DNA of 64,000 nucleotides, taken from assembly GCA_028278405.1 (NCBI GenBank), contig JANQEK010000004.1, positions 1 through 64,000 of the forward strand, given 5' to 3'. Positions 35,401-45,683 of this stretch are shown here, piece by piece (positions within the stretch are counted from its first letter, which is position 1; the number at the start of each line of letters is the position of its first letter). Below the pieces are notes generated by a model that was not told the DNA's origin, did not search any database, and worked only from the letters and a program-made list of their open reading frames with translations. The stretch comes from Nitrospinaceae bacterium (GTDB lineage Bacteria > Nitrospinota > Nitrospinia > Nitrospinales > Nitrospinaceae). The position numbers were made by a program, and so were the translations under genes.

Positions 35401-38034
35401 TTACGAGGCGTGCGTTTGGACGGCCGCCTGGGCGGCGGAAAGCAGTGCGGTGGGAACACGGTAGGGAGAGCAACTCACATAGTCCAGCCCCAACTGATGA
35501 AAAAACTCGATGGAAGCCGGGTCACCGCCGTGCTCTCCGCAAACTCCGAGGTGAAGTTTTTTATTGGCGGCGCGTCCCTTCTCAATGGCCAAGGCGACCA
35601 GCGACCCCACACCTTTCTGATCGACACTGACAAACGGATCCACCGCCAGTACTCCATTCTCCAGATAATAGGAAAGGAACGTACCCGCGTCATCCCGACT
35701 CAGGCCCAAAGTCGTTTGCGTCAAATCGTTGGTGCCAAAGGAAAAGAAATCAGCTTCCTGGGCGATTTCATCAGCGGTGACAGCGGCGCGCGGCAGTTCA
35801 ATCATGGTGCCGACCTTGTAGTCCAGCTTCACTCCCGACTTGCTGATCACTTCCTCAGCAATCGCGTCAATACTCTCCCGGACCACTCTGAATTCATTGA
35901 CATGATTCACCAGCGGAATCATGATCTCCGGCATCACCTTGCTTCCCTTTTTGACCAGTTTGCAGGCCGCCTCAATGATGGCACGCACCTGCATTTGATA
36001 AATTTCGGGAAACACGATACCTAACCGGCATCCGCGCAGTCCCAGCATCGGATTCTGTTCTTTCATCGAATCGATTTTTTTTGTCAATTTGGTAGCGGGA
36101 ATACGCATCTGCTTGGCCATGGCTTTGATTTCTGCCGGGGAGCCGGGGAGAAATTCATGCAGAGGTGGGTCCAGCAATCGAATCGTTACCGGCAAACCGT
36201 CCATCACCTTAAATATTTGAACGAAATCGGAACGCTGAATCGGTAGAAGTTTTTTGATGACCTCTTCCCGCGCCTTTTCCTTATCCGCGATGATCATTTT
36301 GCGCACCAGAAGAATGCGCTCTTCGTCGAAGAACATATGCTCGGTACGGCATAAGCCGATGCCCTGCGCGCCGAATTCCCGCGCTACCAACGCATCATGC
36401 GGCGTGTCCGCGTTGGCTCGCACATTGAGCCCGCGCATCTTGTCCACCCATCCCATCAACTGCCGGAAATAACTGGTCACCCGTGGCTGGGTCAACGGGA
36501 TCTGCCCCAGCATCACCTGCCCTGTGCTCCCGTCGAGAGTAAGCGGGTCGAGTTCTTTTAGAACGGCACCATTGAGCAGAGCTTTTTTCTTACGCGGCTC
36601 TACCTGCAGTTCGCCCAATCCTGAAACGCAGGGTTTGCCCATGGCGCGGGCGACCACTGCCGCATGCGAAGTCATGCCGCCCTTGGCCGTTAAAATCCCC
36701 TGCGCGACACTCATACCATGAATATCTTCCGGGGACGTTTCCATCCGCACCAGAATGACACGCTCCTTTTTTTTCGAAAGCTCCATCGCCCGCTCGGGGG
36801 TGAACACCACTCTGCCGGTTGCCGCTCCCGGCGAGGCACCCAATCCTTTACCGAGAATCTTCTTCTTCACTCCAGGATCCACCATGGGATGAAAGATCTG
36901 ATCCACCTGCGTTGCGGGTACACGCAGGATGGCTTCCTGCTTGCTGATCAATCCCTCGTTCACCATATCCACAGCCACCCGGATTGCGGCAGCGGCTGTG
37001 CGCTTGCCCGCCCGCGTCTGGAGCATATACAACTGATTCTCCTGCACGGTGAACTCGATATCCTGCATATCCTTGTAGTGGCTCTCCAGTTTCTTGTAAA
37101 CACTGGTCAACGTTTCGTATACCTCCGGCATGTCTTTTTCCAACTGGTCGATGGGACTGGGTGTGCGGATGCCGGCCACCACGTCCTCACCCTGGGCGTT
37201 GATCATGTATTCCCCATAAAACTTCTTTTCCCCGGTCGCCGGATTCCGTGTGAACGCCACACCGGTCGCGGAACTCGGCCCCATATTACCGAACACCATC
37301 GACTGCACATTGACCGCCGTACCCCAGTCGTCAGGGATTCTATTCAAACGCCGATACGTAATCGCCCGGTCCGTATTCCACGAATTGAACACCGCCTCCA
37401 CAGCCAGCTTTAACTGATCCATCGGTTTGTCGGGAAATGGTTTGCCGGTTTTGCGTTTGACCAGGGCCTTGAAATCCTTGATCACCATTTTCAAATCGCC
37501 GACTCCCAGTTCGGTGTCGAATTCGAATTTCTGTTTGGTCTTCCGGCGGTGCAGGATGGCCTCGAAATATTCGCCGTCAATACCCAACACCACATTGCCG
37601 AACATGGCAATAAACCGGCGGTAACAGTCATAGGCAAACCGGCCGTTCCCGGTTTTCCCGGAGAGGGCCTTGAGCGTATCCGGATTGAGGCCGAGATTGA
37701 GGACCGTATCCATCATCCCCGGCATGGACGCGCGCGATCCAGACCGCACGGACACCAACAGAGGCTCTTCTTTGCCGCCGAATTCCTTGCCCATTACCTT
37801 TTCCAGGGTTTTCAGGTTGTCCAGGACTTCATTCCACAGCGCCGGGGGGAGTTTTTTCTTTTTTTTAAAGTAATAGGTGCAAGCTTCGGTGGTGATGGTG
37901 AAGCCGGGGGGAACATTGATGCCGAGATTGGCCATCTCAGCCAGATTGGCGCCCTTGCCGCCCAGCAACTCGCGCATTTCCGCTTTGCCTTCGGTCTGGT
38001 CGGCGCCAAAAAAGTAAACGTACTTACTGGTCAT
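35401..38034 (-). CDS. ppdK: Pyruvate, phosphate dikinase
   Basis: 877 residues, normal length. It interconverts pyruvate + ATP + phosphate and PEP + AMP + pyrophosphate. N-terminal ATP-grasp: GGKGANLAEMANLGINVPPG and SVRSGSRASMPGMMDTVLNL. Central swivelling domain with the phospho-histidine in KGGMTSHAAVVARAMGKPCV. C-terminal PEP-binding barrel with FGTNDLTQTTLGLSRDDAG and the catalytic Cys in GVCGEHGGDP. In autotrophs it feeds PEP into gluconeogenesis. It sits 79 bases after glyS; 210 bases separate it from the epimerase gene. Confidence 0.97.
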   Translation of the reverse strand: MTSKYVYFFGADQTEGKAEMRELLGGKGANLAEMANLGINVPPGFTITTEACTYYFKKKKKLPPALWNEVLDNLKTLEKVMGKEFGGKEEPLLVSVRSGSRASMPGMMDTVLNLGLNPDTLKALSGKTGNGRFAYDCYRRFIAMFGNVVLGIDGEYFEAILHRRKTKQKFEFDTELGVGDLKMVIKDFKALVKRKTGKPFPDKPMDQLKLAVEAVFNSWNTDRAITYRRLNRIPDDWGTAVNVQSMVFGNMGPSSATGVAFTRNPATGEKKFYGEYMINAQGEDVVAGIRTPSPIDQLEKDMPEVYETLTSVYKKLESHYKDMQDIEFTVQENQLYMLQTRAGKRTAAAAIRVAVDMVNEGLISKQEAILRVPATQVDQIFHPMVDPGVKKKILGKGLGASPGAATGRVVFTPERAMELSKKKERVILVRMETSPEDIHGMSVAQGILTAKGGMTSHAAVVARAMGKPCVSGLGELQVEPRKKKALLNGAVLKELDPLTLDGSTGQVMLGQIPLTQPRVTSYFRQLMGWVDKMRGLNVRANADTPHDALVAREFGAQGIGLCRTEHMFFDEERILLVRKMIIADKEKAREEVIKKLLPIQRSDFVQIFKVMDGLPVTIRLLDPPLHEFLPGSPAEIKAMAKQMRIPATKLTKKIDSMKEQNPMLGLRGCRLGIVFPEIYQMQVRAIIEAACKLVKKGSKVMPEIMIPLVNHVNEFRVVRESIDAIAEEVISKSGVKLDYKVGTMIELPRAAVTADEIAQEADFFSFGTNDLTQTTLGLSRDDAGTFLSYYLENGVLAVDPFVSVDQKGVGSLVALAIEKGRAANKKLHLGVCGEHGGDPASIEFFHQLGLDYVSCSPYRVPTALLSAAQAAVQTHAS

Positions 38035-38113
38035 TTCCGGTTTTCACGGGGGACGTTTGTATTTGGATATCGGCAAATAGTAACATTAAAGATGCTGGAA
38101 GCGGAGCAAGGAA

Positions 38114-40189
38114 TCATTTTTTTTCACTTTTTTTCAGTACGATCTTCGAAAAATCGGCCAACGGAGAAAACAGGCCGGCAATCGACTTGAGCAGGGCCAT
38201 CCGATTGGCCTTGAGCGCCGGGTCATCCACGTTGACCATCACATGATCAAAAAAATCATCCACTTCGCTCTTGATCACGGCAATCTTCTCCAGGGCTGAT
38301 GAGTATTCCCCCGCCTGCGTGTGCCTCTCCACCGTCGACTTGATTCCGGCAAACTTTCTGAACAACGCTAATTCCGCTTCCTCTTTCAGAAGATCCTGAT
38401 TCACATTTCCGGACATGTCGCCTTCGATGATACGGTCCACACGCTTGAAGGCGGTGGCCAGGTCTTCAAAGTACGACTGCCGTTTCAATTCGGACAGGGC
38501 TTTGGCTTTTGCCTCCGCACTTTTAAACGAAGCGATATGAGTGGCCAGCACGGCGTCGATCACGTCGTATTCATACCCTTCCCCTGCCAGCATCGATTTA
38601 AATCGCTGGTTGAACAACGCCTTGCAATGGGAAGAAATCTCTTCTTCAGTAAGCTTTGCTTTTTCACTCAGGGTCTGGATTCCCTGATCGATCAACCATT
38701 CGAGATCGAGGCTGAAATTGTACTCGCTCAATATCTGCATGATGCCCAGGGCATGACGCCGCAAGGCGTACGGGTCTTCGGACCCGGAGGGGATCAATCC
38801 GACGCCGATACAGCCGACGATGGTGTCCAGTTTGTCTGCCACCGCCACCACGGCGCCAATCTGGGTGGAGGGAACGGCATCTCCTGCAAAGGCCGGCCGG
38901 TAATGTTCCTTGATGGCCTGTGCCACTTCCGGGCTCTCGCCGCTGTGCTCGGCGTAATAGCCACCCATGATGCCCTGCAATTCCGGGAATTCGAACACCA
39001 TCAGCGTGACCAGATCGGCCTTCGACAACAATGCGGCGCGCCGGACGGTTTCTTCCTCCTGCGGACACACCCTTCGCGACACCTTTACGGCAAGCGATAC
39101 AACACGCAAAAGTTTCTCATACAACGTTCCGAGATCTTTCTGGAACACTACGCCGTTGAGATCGTCGACAAAATCCCCCAGTTTGCGTTTGCGGTCTTCG
39201 TCATAAAAGAAACGGGCATCCTCCAAACGCGCCTTTAGTACGCGCTGGTTGCCGCGGGGGATATCCTGGCCCCTCGCCTTCATGTTACTGATGGTAATGA
39301 AATACGGCAGAAGCTTGTCGCCCCGCCACACGGGGAAGTATTTCTGGTGCACCTTCATGGTGATAACCAGTAATTCCTTGGGGAGCTCCAGATAAGCTTT
39401 ATCGAATTCACCCCGCACCGCCACCGGAAATTCGACGAGATGAGTCACCGTGTCGAGCAATTCAGTGTCTTCCTTTACCTTACCGCGCACCTCTTTTGCG
39501 ATGGCCTTGACCTGGTCCCGGATTGATTCCCTGCGCTCTTCGGGATCGACCATGACCTTGTGCTTTTTGCATTCCCTGATGTAGCTTTTAAAACTATCGA
39601 ATTTGAATTTTTGCGGGCTGAGGAAGCGATGCCCCTGAGAGGTGTTGCCAGCCTTTATGCCTTCGAATTCGAATTTCAGTTTTTTGCCGTCGAACAGGGC
39701 TGCGACCCAGTGAACCGGTCGCGCGAACGGGACCTTGCGCGATCCCCAGCGCATTTTCTTGGGGAAGGTGATATCGGCGATCCATTGCGAAAGGTACTCA
39801 TTTAATATATCTACGGTTGGGCGTCCTTTAATTGCTGACTGTGCACTTACCACGATTCCTTTGGGTGTTTCAGCAGTAGTCAATAACTCGACCTCAATCC
39901 CCTTACCTTTGGCAAAACCAATAGCCGCTTTTGTGGGGTTGCCATCAGAGTCAAATGCTATATTGACATTGGGGCCTAGATAGGTCTCGACCACATCCTG
40001 TTGGCGTTTGTCGACATCCGGAACATGCACGACCAGGCGCCGCGGCGTGCCCATCACCTGCGGCGTGCCCGCATTCACCCGGCCTTTTTCGAAAAACTCT
40101 GCGAGCCTGCGCCTCATGTCCTCCAGCGCCGGTTCAATATACCCGGCAGGGATTTCTTCTGTACCGATTTCTATCAATAAATCCGGCAT
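38114..40189 (-). CDS. glyS: Glycyl-tRNA synthetase beta subunit
   Basis: 691 residues, standard length. The N-terminus MPDLLIEIGTEEIPAGYIEP is diagnostic for the beta subunit of the tetrameric (alpha2-beta2) glycyl-tRNA synthetase. Further landmarks are ARPVHWVAALFDG, a HD-like domain around EHSGESPEVAQAIKEHY, and DPYALRRHALGIMQIL. The C-terminal anticodon-binding part ends with HVMVNVDDPALKANRMALLK. The beta subunit binds tRNA and supports the catalytic alpha subunit (glyQ, at 57.2 kb on the opposite strand). The usual glyQS pair is split here. Confidence 0.97.
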   Translation of the reverse strand: MPDLLIEIGTEEIPAGYIEPALEDMRRRLAEFFEKGRVNAGTPQVMGTPRRLVVHVPDVDKRQQDVVETYLGPNVNIAFDSDGNPTKAAIGFAKGKGIEVELLTTAETPKGIVVSAQSAIKGRPTVDILNEYLSQWIADITFPKKMRWGSRKVPFARPVHWVAALFDGKKLKFEFEGIKAGNTSQGHRFLSPQKFKFDSFKSYIRECKKHKVMVDPEERRESIRDQVKAIAKEVRGKVKEDTELLDTVTHLVEFPVAVRGEFDKAYLELPKELLVITMKVHQKYFPVWRGDKLLPYFITISNMKARGQDIPRGNQRVLKARLEDARFFYDEDRKRKLGDFVDDLNGVVFQKDLGTLYEKLLRVVSLAVKVSRRVCPQEEETVRRAALLSKADLVTLMVFEFPELQGIMGGYYAEHSGESPEVAQAIKEHYRPAFAGDAVPSTQIGAVVAVADKLDTIVGCIGVGLIPSGSEDPYALRRHALGIMQILSEYNFSLDLEWLIDQGIQTLSEKAKLTEEEISSHCKALFNQRFKSMLAGEGYEYDVIDAVLATHIASFKSAEAKAKALSELKRQSYFEDLATAFKRVDRIIEGDMSGNVNQDLLKEEAELALFRKFAGIKSTVERHTQAGEYSSALEKIAVIKSEVDDFFDHVMVNVDDPALKANRMALLKSIAGLFSPLADFSKIVLKKSEKK

Positions 40190-40282
40190 TAAGTGGTCCT
40201 TTTAGAGTCAACCAATAACGCCGGGTATTTATCAGACATAGGAGACAAAGTCAACGGCGGGTCATATCGGTGCCTTTATCAA

Positions 40283-40328
40283 TAAAAAAGACGCCTTGGT
40301 TCCCATTAAAGAGAAACCGGAGGCGCCT
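40283..40328 (-). terminator. Terminator of the outer-membrane protein gene
   Basis: On the minus strand an imperfect stem pairs GGCGCCTCCGGTTTC with GGGAACCAAGGCGTC, with one bulge and G-T pairs, followed by TTTTTTATTG. It lies 25-70 bases past the stop of the beta-barrel gene and before glyS. Confidence 0.65.
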
Positions 40329-40353
40329 TATAAAATGCAAAATATCTGTCAAG

Positions 40354-40935
40354 TCAGAACATGTAGCGTATACCCACATTTAAGTCGTGGATCAGAACAT
40401 TTTCTTCAAATTCAAATGTTCCCAGGAAACGGTATCCCGCCGTCAGGGCAAAATTGGAATCGATCGCATACCCGACACCCAGCATGAACTGATAAGCCAC
40501 ATTGGTGTTGCCACCGGTAACCCTGAAAAAAGGGCCGTTGCCTTCCAGATCAGAATCAATAATTCCCAATCCCGCACCCACAAAGGGAGTCCAATCGGAA
40601 TTCGACCTTTCAAAATCGTAATACCCGTTGGCCATAAAGCTTAATACGGAAATATCGCCGTTGCCGGGACCGGTAAACCCGGGGATACCCAACTCATCGA
40701 TATCAGCCGATCGATATCCGATTTCACCTTCCACCCGGAATTGACCCACATCCATTCCTAATGCGAACAAGAAACCGTATCCGGGATCGAAATCGGCGGT
40801 AACTCCAGAATCGTCAATTTCCATCAAATTGTTCAATCCCGCACTGGCTGCAAAGTAAATTTTCTGTCCCGCCGCCTGGGCCGAACCGGCCATGAACATC
40901 ACAGCAATAACCACTGCCATCATAAAACGATTCAT
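40354..40935 (-). CDS. Outer-membrane beta-barrel protein
   Basis: 193 residues from the ATG at 40933-40935 with AGGAGG upstream. The signal peptide (MNRFMMAVVIAVMFMAGSAQA) is followed by alternating strands with aromatic girdles (KIYFAASAGLNNL, YGFLFALGMDVGQFRVEGEIGY, SVLSFMANGYYDF). The protein ends in aromatic Phe (VGIRYMF), the recognition signal for BAM insertion. The eight-stranded barrel style (OmpW/OmpX/Opa-like 'outer membrane beta-barrel domain') fits the size. Function unknown. Good ribosome-binding site and own terminator suggest strong independent expression. Confidence 0.88.
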   Translation of the reverse strand: MNRFMMAVVIAVMFMAGSAQAAGQKIYFAASAGLNNLMEIDDSGVTADFDPGYGFLFALGMDVGQFRVEGEIGYRSADIDELGIPGFTGPGNGDISVLSFMANGYYDFERSNSDWTPFVGAGLGIIDSDLEGNGPFFRVTGGNTNVAYQFMLGVGYAIDSNFALTAGYRFLGTFEFEENVLIHDLNVGIRYMF

Positions 40936-41124
40936 CGTCACCCTCCTGTTATGATTGGAACTTGCGGTTTCAATCACGCACTATAGGATTATTGCCTTTA
41001 GGGGTCAAATTTTTTGTCATTCTGAGCTTACTCTAGAAATCAAATACTTTGAAATTCGCCTCCTTGCGGAACAAGGCTGCCTTTGATACCTTGAAACAAC
41101 TCGATCCCAACTGAAGGCAACATC

Positions 41125-41394
41125 ATGCTGACGGATGAAGAAGCGTTTGAGCAATATGGCGAAGAGCCTCTTTACTTCTCTCACTATTACAATTTTGTAT
41201 TTATTTATAAGAGTAAAGAACTGGACAACGGCAATCGCATCTATCTGCAGTTGGGCGGGAATATGGAAAAGGTGTCGGCCATGTCGGTGGACGTCGAAGA
41301 GTATCTGACACTCAACGAGAATGCTGAGCGCGAATTCGCCTACATCAAAAACGCTGACAACCAAGTCATCTGGAAGCACGGCGAAAAAAAATAA
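41125..41394 (+). CDS. Small hypothetical protein
   Basis: 89 residues; GAAGG lies upstream of the ATG. Soluble, acidic to neutral, with repeated aromatic residues (YFSHYYNFVFIYKSKELDNG) suggesting beta-strands, and a C-terminal charged tail. No signal peptide, cysteines or known motif. Convergent with a membrane-protein gene 34 bases away; the gap has an AAAGGA/TCCTTT stem. Base composition is ordinary for the region. Confidence 0.6.
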   Translation: MLTDEEAFEQYGEEPLYFSHYYNFVFIYKSKELDNGNRIYLQLGGNMEKVSAMSVDVEEYLTLNENAEREFAYIKNADNQVIWKHGEKK

Positions 41395-41428
41395 TCTAAA
41401 AGGATCGTTCTCCTTTCTATGCTTAAAC

Positions 41429-42757
41429 TTATTTGACTGCAGCGGAACTAATCAGTTCCCATATTTTATTTCCCACACCACTTAACGTGGGACCGATGAT
41501 GGCTCCAAAAAGGGCGACGATCCCCAAAAGGAGTTTGGGATTCCCCTTTTTTTCATCTTTCTTGGAACCTCGCATTTGCTCCAAACGGCTTTTATATGCT
41601 GTCTGGTATTCATCCAGAGCGTCTTTTTCCAAGTCACCGGCATCGATATCGGAGATAGTTGATTGAATATCCTCGATCTCTTTATCAATCTTATCAAGAT
41701 ACTCCACATGCTGTATTCTCGGATCCTGCTCACGGCACTTTTCATAAGCCGGTCTCAAAGTTTCCAATTCTCCCGGCAGATTCCCGGTGCGTGCTTGTTC
41801 GAAGTCAGCTGCCAGCATTAACCCGGGATATTCCTTAAAAAAATTCTGGAGTTCTAAATCAATCTTGTCTTGAATCTCTGAGAACTTTGTCTGTTTAGTG
41901 GCCAGAGGATCCGGGAAGTGGAGCACATCAAGAATGTTTTCAATTTTGCCTGACTGACTGTCAGCCAATGTTTGTAGCAAAGCTTTTCTTCTTTGAACGC
42001 CCACGACATATGGAAGAATATAAGCCAAGACCAACAACGCAACCAATGCAATGACCACAATCCAGGAAAGGGTCATAGGAATCTGGCCAAGCCCAACATC
42101 CTGATCCATCTTGGCCAATCCAAACGCCCATAAAATAACTGAAGCGATTAGTCCATAGCTGACAAAATCGCTTATTTTGTTGACCAGAACACGGGAACGG
42201 GATTCCTCATTCAAACTGGCTGAAATCAAAATTAATGCCGCAGGTATTATTTGCATGACCATTCCGGACATCAACATGATCAGGGTGGCACGGAATATTC
42301 CCAACGTTGCCGCAGAGGAGGGGACATCATTGCTGAAATATATCCAACCGGCCGCAATGGGATATAGAAGAAAAACGATTCCCAGGATAATCTGTACTAA
42401 AGGAAACCAGGTATGCCGCAAAGGGATTTGCATACCATCCCATAAAATCTGGGCCCCCCAACTGGTTTTTGGACTCCCCAGTACCGCCCACAAAATACTG
42501 GAAACAAAAAACCCCAATACTCCGCCCGCTATCAACAGGCCATAAAACATAAAATCGTAATATCGGGTCAGTAACCAAACAGATAGAAAAATAAAAAAAA
42601 CACCGTATATACTTACGAACAAACTGAAAAAGAATATGTTCTTTTGCTCGTAAACGACTTTTATAGTCTTCTGGGTTAACTTGTTGCTGAAATAAATAAA
42701 AAGGGCGTAAAAGATCAAAAAAACAATATATATGCAGATTTTTATAAAGAGAGCCAT
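41429..42757 (-). CDS. Polytopic membrane protein of unknown function
   Basis: 442 residues from the ATG at 42755-42757 with GGAGG upstream. About eight hydrophobic segments occupy residues 1-270 (IYIVFLIFYALFIYF; IFFFSLFVSIYGVFFIFLSV; FVSSILWAVLG; LIMLMSGMVMQIIPAALILI; SWIVVIALVALLVLAYILP). Then comes a charged, probably coiled-coil cytosolic region with EYLDKIDKEIEDIQSTISDI, and a last helix (LLLGIVALFGAIIGPTLSGV). I recognise no family. The gene is alone on its strand; upstream (42758-42978) is the AT-rich divergent region shared with mnmG. Confidence 0.78.
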   Translation of the reverse strand: MALFIKICIYIVFLIFYALFIYFSNKLTQKTIKVVYEQKNIFFFSLFVSIYGVFFIFLSVWLLTRYYDFMFYGLLIAGGVLGFFVSSILWAVLGSPKTSWGAQILWDGMQIPLRHTWFPLVQIILGIVFLLYPIAAGWIYFSNDVPSSAATLGIFRATLIMLMSGMVMQIIPAALILISASLNEESRSRVLVNKISDFVSYGLIASVILWAFGLAKMDQDVGLGQIPMTLSWIVVIALVALLVLAYILPYVVGVQRRKALLQTLADSQSGKIENILDVLHFPDPLATKQTKFSEIQDKIDLELQNFFKEYPGLMLAADFEQARTGNLPGELETLRPAYEKCREQDPRIQHVEYLDKIDKEIEDIQSTISDIDAGDLEKDALDEYQTAYKSRLEQMRGSKKDEKKGNPKLLLGIVALFGAIIGPTLSGVGNKIWELISSAAVK

Positions 42758-42978
42758 ATTTTCCTCCAACAAATTGTTTTCTTTGTCAGAAACCCTTTGC
42801 TAGCTGAACTCTTTTCATGCTCAATTGTCGATTGCGGAAAATAAACATCTCAATCTGACTGTTCGGACATCCAAAACATATGCCAAACTTGGAAGTTTGT
42901 CAAATTCCCACAACGACGGACAATAAATAAAATGAAAGGATTGCCCTCCCTTCTATAAAAGGGGTATATTGTAAAACC

Positions 42979-44850
42979 ATGAAAAATTACGATGTCATAG
43001 TCATAGGAGCCGGGCATGCCGGGTGCGAGGCAGCGCTGGCGTCAGCGCGGATGGGATGCGCCACGCTGTTGCTAACGCTCGATTTGGACAAGATTGCCCT
43101 GATGCCCTGCAATCCCGCTATTGGCGGGGTCGCCAAGGGCCACATGGTTTACGAGATCGACGCTCTCGGCGGGCAAATGGCGCACGTCATCGACCGCACC
43201 GGCATTCAGTTTCGCATGCTCAACGCGTCCAAGGGACCTGCCGTACAGGGCAACCGCGCTCAGGCGGACAAACACCAGTACAAAACCGAAATGCGCCGCG
43301 TGCTGGAAGCGCGGGGTAACCTCACTATTGCCAGAGAAGAAGCTGAAGGACTGATCGTTGAAGGTGGAGCAATCCGTGGACTCCGCACGGCACAGGGCAA
43401 CGAATATTCGGCAGGCGCGGTGGTCATCACTACCGGAACCTTTCTGCGCGGTCTCGTGCACGTCGGTATGAACAGTCATCCCGCCGGACGCGTCGGGGAA
43501 AAACCCTCGAACAAACTTTCAGAATCGTTTCTGGCCTGCGGTTTTGAAGTGGCGCGATTGAAGACAGGCACTCCTCCGCGGTTGCTGCGCGACACAATCG
43601 ACTTTTCAAAATGCACCGTTCAGGACGGCGACGCCGACCCGAAACCGTTTTCGTTCCAGACTGTATCGGTCGACCAGCGCCCGAAAGTTCCGTGCCACCT
43701 GACTTACACCAACGAAAATACGGCCCGGATCATCAAAGACAACATGCACTTGTCGCCGTTGTACAGCGGAATGATCGAGGGCGTGGGACCGCGTTACTGT
43801 CCGTCGATCGAAGACAAGGTGGTGAAGTTTCCCGACAAAAACACACATCACATCTTCCTCGAACCGGAAGGGCTGGACACCGACTGGATTTATCCCAACG
43901 GCATTTCCACCAGCCTGGCGGAGGAAGTACAGATCCAGGTGGTGCGCTCGATCCCCGGACTGGAAGACGCCGAAATCGTAAGACCCGGTTATGCGGTGGA
44001 ATACGACTTCATCCCGCCGACGCAATTGAAGGCGACACTGGAAACCAAGCGCGTGCGCGGTTTGTTTCATGCCGGACAGCTCAACGGCACGTCCGGCTAC
44101 GAAGAAGCGGCGGCGCAGGGACTCATGGCCGGTATCAATGCAGCGTTGCAGGCGCAGAAGCGTGACCCGTTTGTACTGACGCGCATGGACGCGTATATCG
44201 GCGTGTTGATCGACGACCTCGTCACCCAGGGCACGAAAGAACCGTACCGCATGTTCACTTCACGCGCAGAATACCGTTTGCTGCTCAGGCAGGACAACGC
44301 CGATTTGCGCCTCATGGGTAAGGGTTTTGATCTCGGTTTGATTCCTAAAGATGTTTATCAGGCATCGTTGGACAAACACAAAGCCGTGGAACAGGAAGTG
44401 GATCGTCTCAACCGCACGACGGTGGTGCCCAACAAGCCGACTCTCGCGCAGTTGTCGCAGATCGGCATCTCCGATCTCAAAGGTCCGACCACGCTGGGCG
44501 GTCTGTTGCGGCGTCCGGAGATTCGCTACCCGCAGCTGATCGATGTATTCAACGGTGCCTCCGTTTCCAAAGCGGTGGCCGAACTGGTGGAGACGCAGGT
44601 GAAATATGAAACGTTCATCGAGCGGCAGAACCAGATGGTCGCCAAACAAAAGAAACTGGAGAACTACGTCATTCCGGTGGACATGGATTATGGCAGCGTT
44701 TCCGGCTTGTCCAACGAAGAAGTACAGAAGCTGGAGGAAATCCGCCCGGCGACTCTGGGCCAGGCCCTGCGCATATCCGGGGTGACTCCGGCGGCCGTCG
44801 GTATCCTTATGCTCCTCCTGGAACGTCGTCCCACAGCGCCAGCGGCTTGA
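42979..44850 (+). CDS. mnmG: tRNA uridine-5-carboxymethylaminomethyl modification enzyme MnmG
   Basis: 623 residues. With MnmE it installs the cmnm5 group on wobble uridine 34 using FAD and glycine. Signatures: the FAD loop [77 protein letters not shown], and [29 protein letters not shown]. The C-terminal tRNA-binding domain includes [18 protein letters not shown]. Standard length. mnmE is not in the window. A DUF4911 gene follows nine bases downstream. Confidence 0.97.
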   Translation: MKNYDVIVIGAGHAGCEAALASARMGCATLLLTLDLDKIALMPCNPAIGGVAKGHMVYEIDALGGQMAHVIDRTGIQFRMLNASKGPAVQGNRAQADKHQYKTEMRRVLEARGNLTIAREEAEGLIVEGGAIRGLRTAQGNEYSAGAVVITTGTFLRGLVHVGMNSHPAGRVGEKPSNKLSESFLACGFEVARLKTGTPPRLLRDTIDFSKCTVQDGDADPKPFSFQTVSVDQRPKVPCHLTYTNENTARIIKDNMHLSPLYSGMIEGVGPRYCPSIEDKVVKFPDKNTHHIFLEPEGLDTDWIYPNGISTSLAEEVQIQVVRSIPGLEDAEIVRPGYAVEYDFIPPTQLKATLETKRVRGLFHAGQLNGTSGYEEAAAQGLMAGINAALQAQKRDPFVLTRMDAYIGVLIDDLVTQGTKEPYRMFTSRAEYRLLLRQDNADLRLMGKGFDLGLIPKDVYQASLDKHKAVEQEVDRLNRTTVVPNKPTLAQLSQIGISDLKGPTTLGGLLRRPEIRYPQLIDVFNGASVSKAVAELVETQVKYETFIERQNQMVAKQKKLENYVIPVDMDYGSVSGLSNEEVQKLEEIRPATLGQALRISGVTPAAVGILMLLLERRPTAPAA

Positions 44851-44859
44851 CCTTCCCTC

Positions 44860-45081
44860 ATGCACACCGATTCCGTTCAATGGATCCTTGAAGTCAACAA
44901 GAGCGACATTGCTTATATCGTGGGGTTGTTTGAAGCTTACGACGACTTCGCGGTGGTGCGCACGCTTGATCCGGGGCGAGGTCATATCGAACTCATGATG
45001 TCTCCGGACTACGTTGACGAAGTGGCACAACTGGTAGAACGTCTGGCAGGAGAAGTTTCTCTGCGCATCCTCAAGCAATGA
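44860..45081 (+). CDS. DUF4911-family small protein
   Basis: 73 residues. Features of DUF4911 are an N-terminal strand (WILEVNKSDIAYIVGLFEAY), then DFAVVRTLDPGRGHIELMMS and a final helix (VDEVAQLVERLAGEVSLRIL). The fold is probably ACT/ferredoxin-like; function unknown. It is translated nine bases after mnmG, so the two are almost certainly co-transcribed, a linkage that may hint at tRNA or growth-related function. It is convergent with apt (10-base gap). Confidence 0.85.
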   Translation: MHTDSVQWILEVNKSDIAYIVGLFEAYDDFAVVRTLDPGRGHIELMMSPDYVDEVAQLVERLAGEVSLRILKQ

Positions 45082-45091
45082 AGAAATATTT

Positions 45092-45610
45092 TCAGAATTG
45101 GACTAACGAATAAATCGGCAGGTTTTTCAATTTTTCACGGCCGTTGAGAAAACCGAGTTCGATAATGAAAGCCGCTTCGATGATCTCCGCTTTGAAATTT
45201 TCGCGGACCAGATCGACGGTTGCCGCCATGGTCCCGCCGGTAGCGAGCACGTCATCGATCACCACCACACGTTCGCCTTCCTTCAAAGCGTCCTGATGAA
45301 TCTCGACCGTATCGGTACCATATTCCAGGTCGTAGGTCTGCTGAAAGGTTTTGTACGGAAGCTTGCCCGGTTTGCGCACCATGACGCATCCCGCACCCAA
45401 TGCATAAGCGAGAGTTGCGGCGAAAATGAAACCGCGCGCCTCGATGCCCACCACACGATCGATCTTCTTCCCGGTATACCGTTCCTTCAAGTGGTCCACT
45501 GCAGTGGCGAACTGTACGGGATCGCCTAACAGCGGCGTGATGTCTTTGAAGATGATCCCTTCCTTGGGAAAGTCAGGGATGTCCCGGATGATCTTTTTCA
45601 GCGCTTCCAT
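45092..45610 (-). CDS. apt: Adenine phosphoribosyltransferase
   Basis: 172 residues from the ATG at 45608-45610 (AAAGGA upstream); in-frame codons further up belong to the upstream gene region. It makes AMP from adenine and PRPP in purine salvage. Motifs: [40 protein letters not shown], the adenine-specific [11 protein letters not shown], and the PRPP loop [19 protein letters not shown]. Length is typical. The lipoprotein gene 45684-46448 lies upstream in the same direction, 73 bases away. Confidence 0.97.
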   Translation of the reverse strand: MEALKKIIRDIPDFPKEGIIFKDITPLLGDPVQFATAVDHLKERYTGKKIDRVVGIEARGFIFAATLAYALGAGCVMVRKPGKLPYKTFQQTYDLEYGTDTVEIHQDALKEGERVVVIDDVLATGGTMAATVDLVRENFKAEIIEAAFIIELGFLNGREKLKNLPIYSLVQF

Positions 45611-45683
45611 CGCTATTCCTTTCAAAGGATTCAGTTGTATCAACAGTTGTTTAAGAAGTGTCCGGCTTAAAGGCGGAAGAATA

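Noticed and set aside
44260-45078. 272-codon open frame opposite mnmG and the DUF4911 gene
   Set aside because: Both plus-strand genes are well supported by family motifs; the antisense translation has none.
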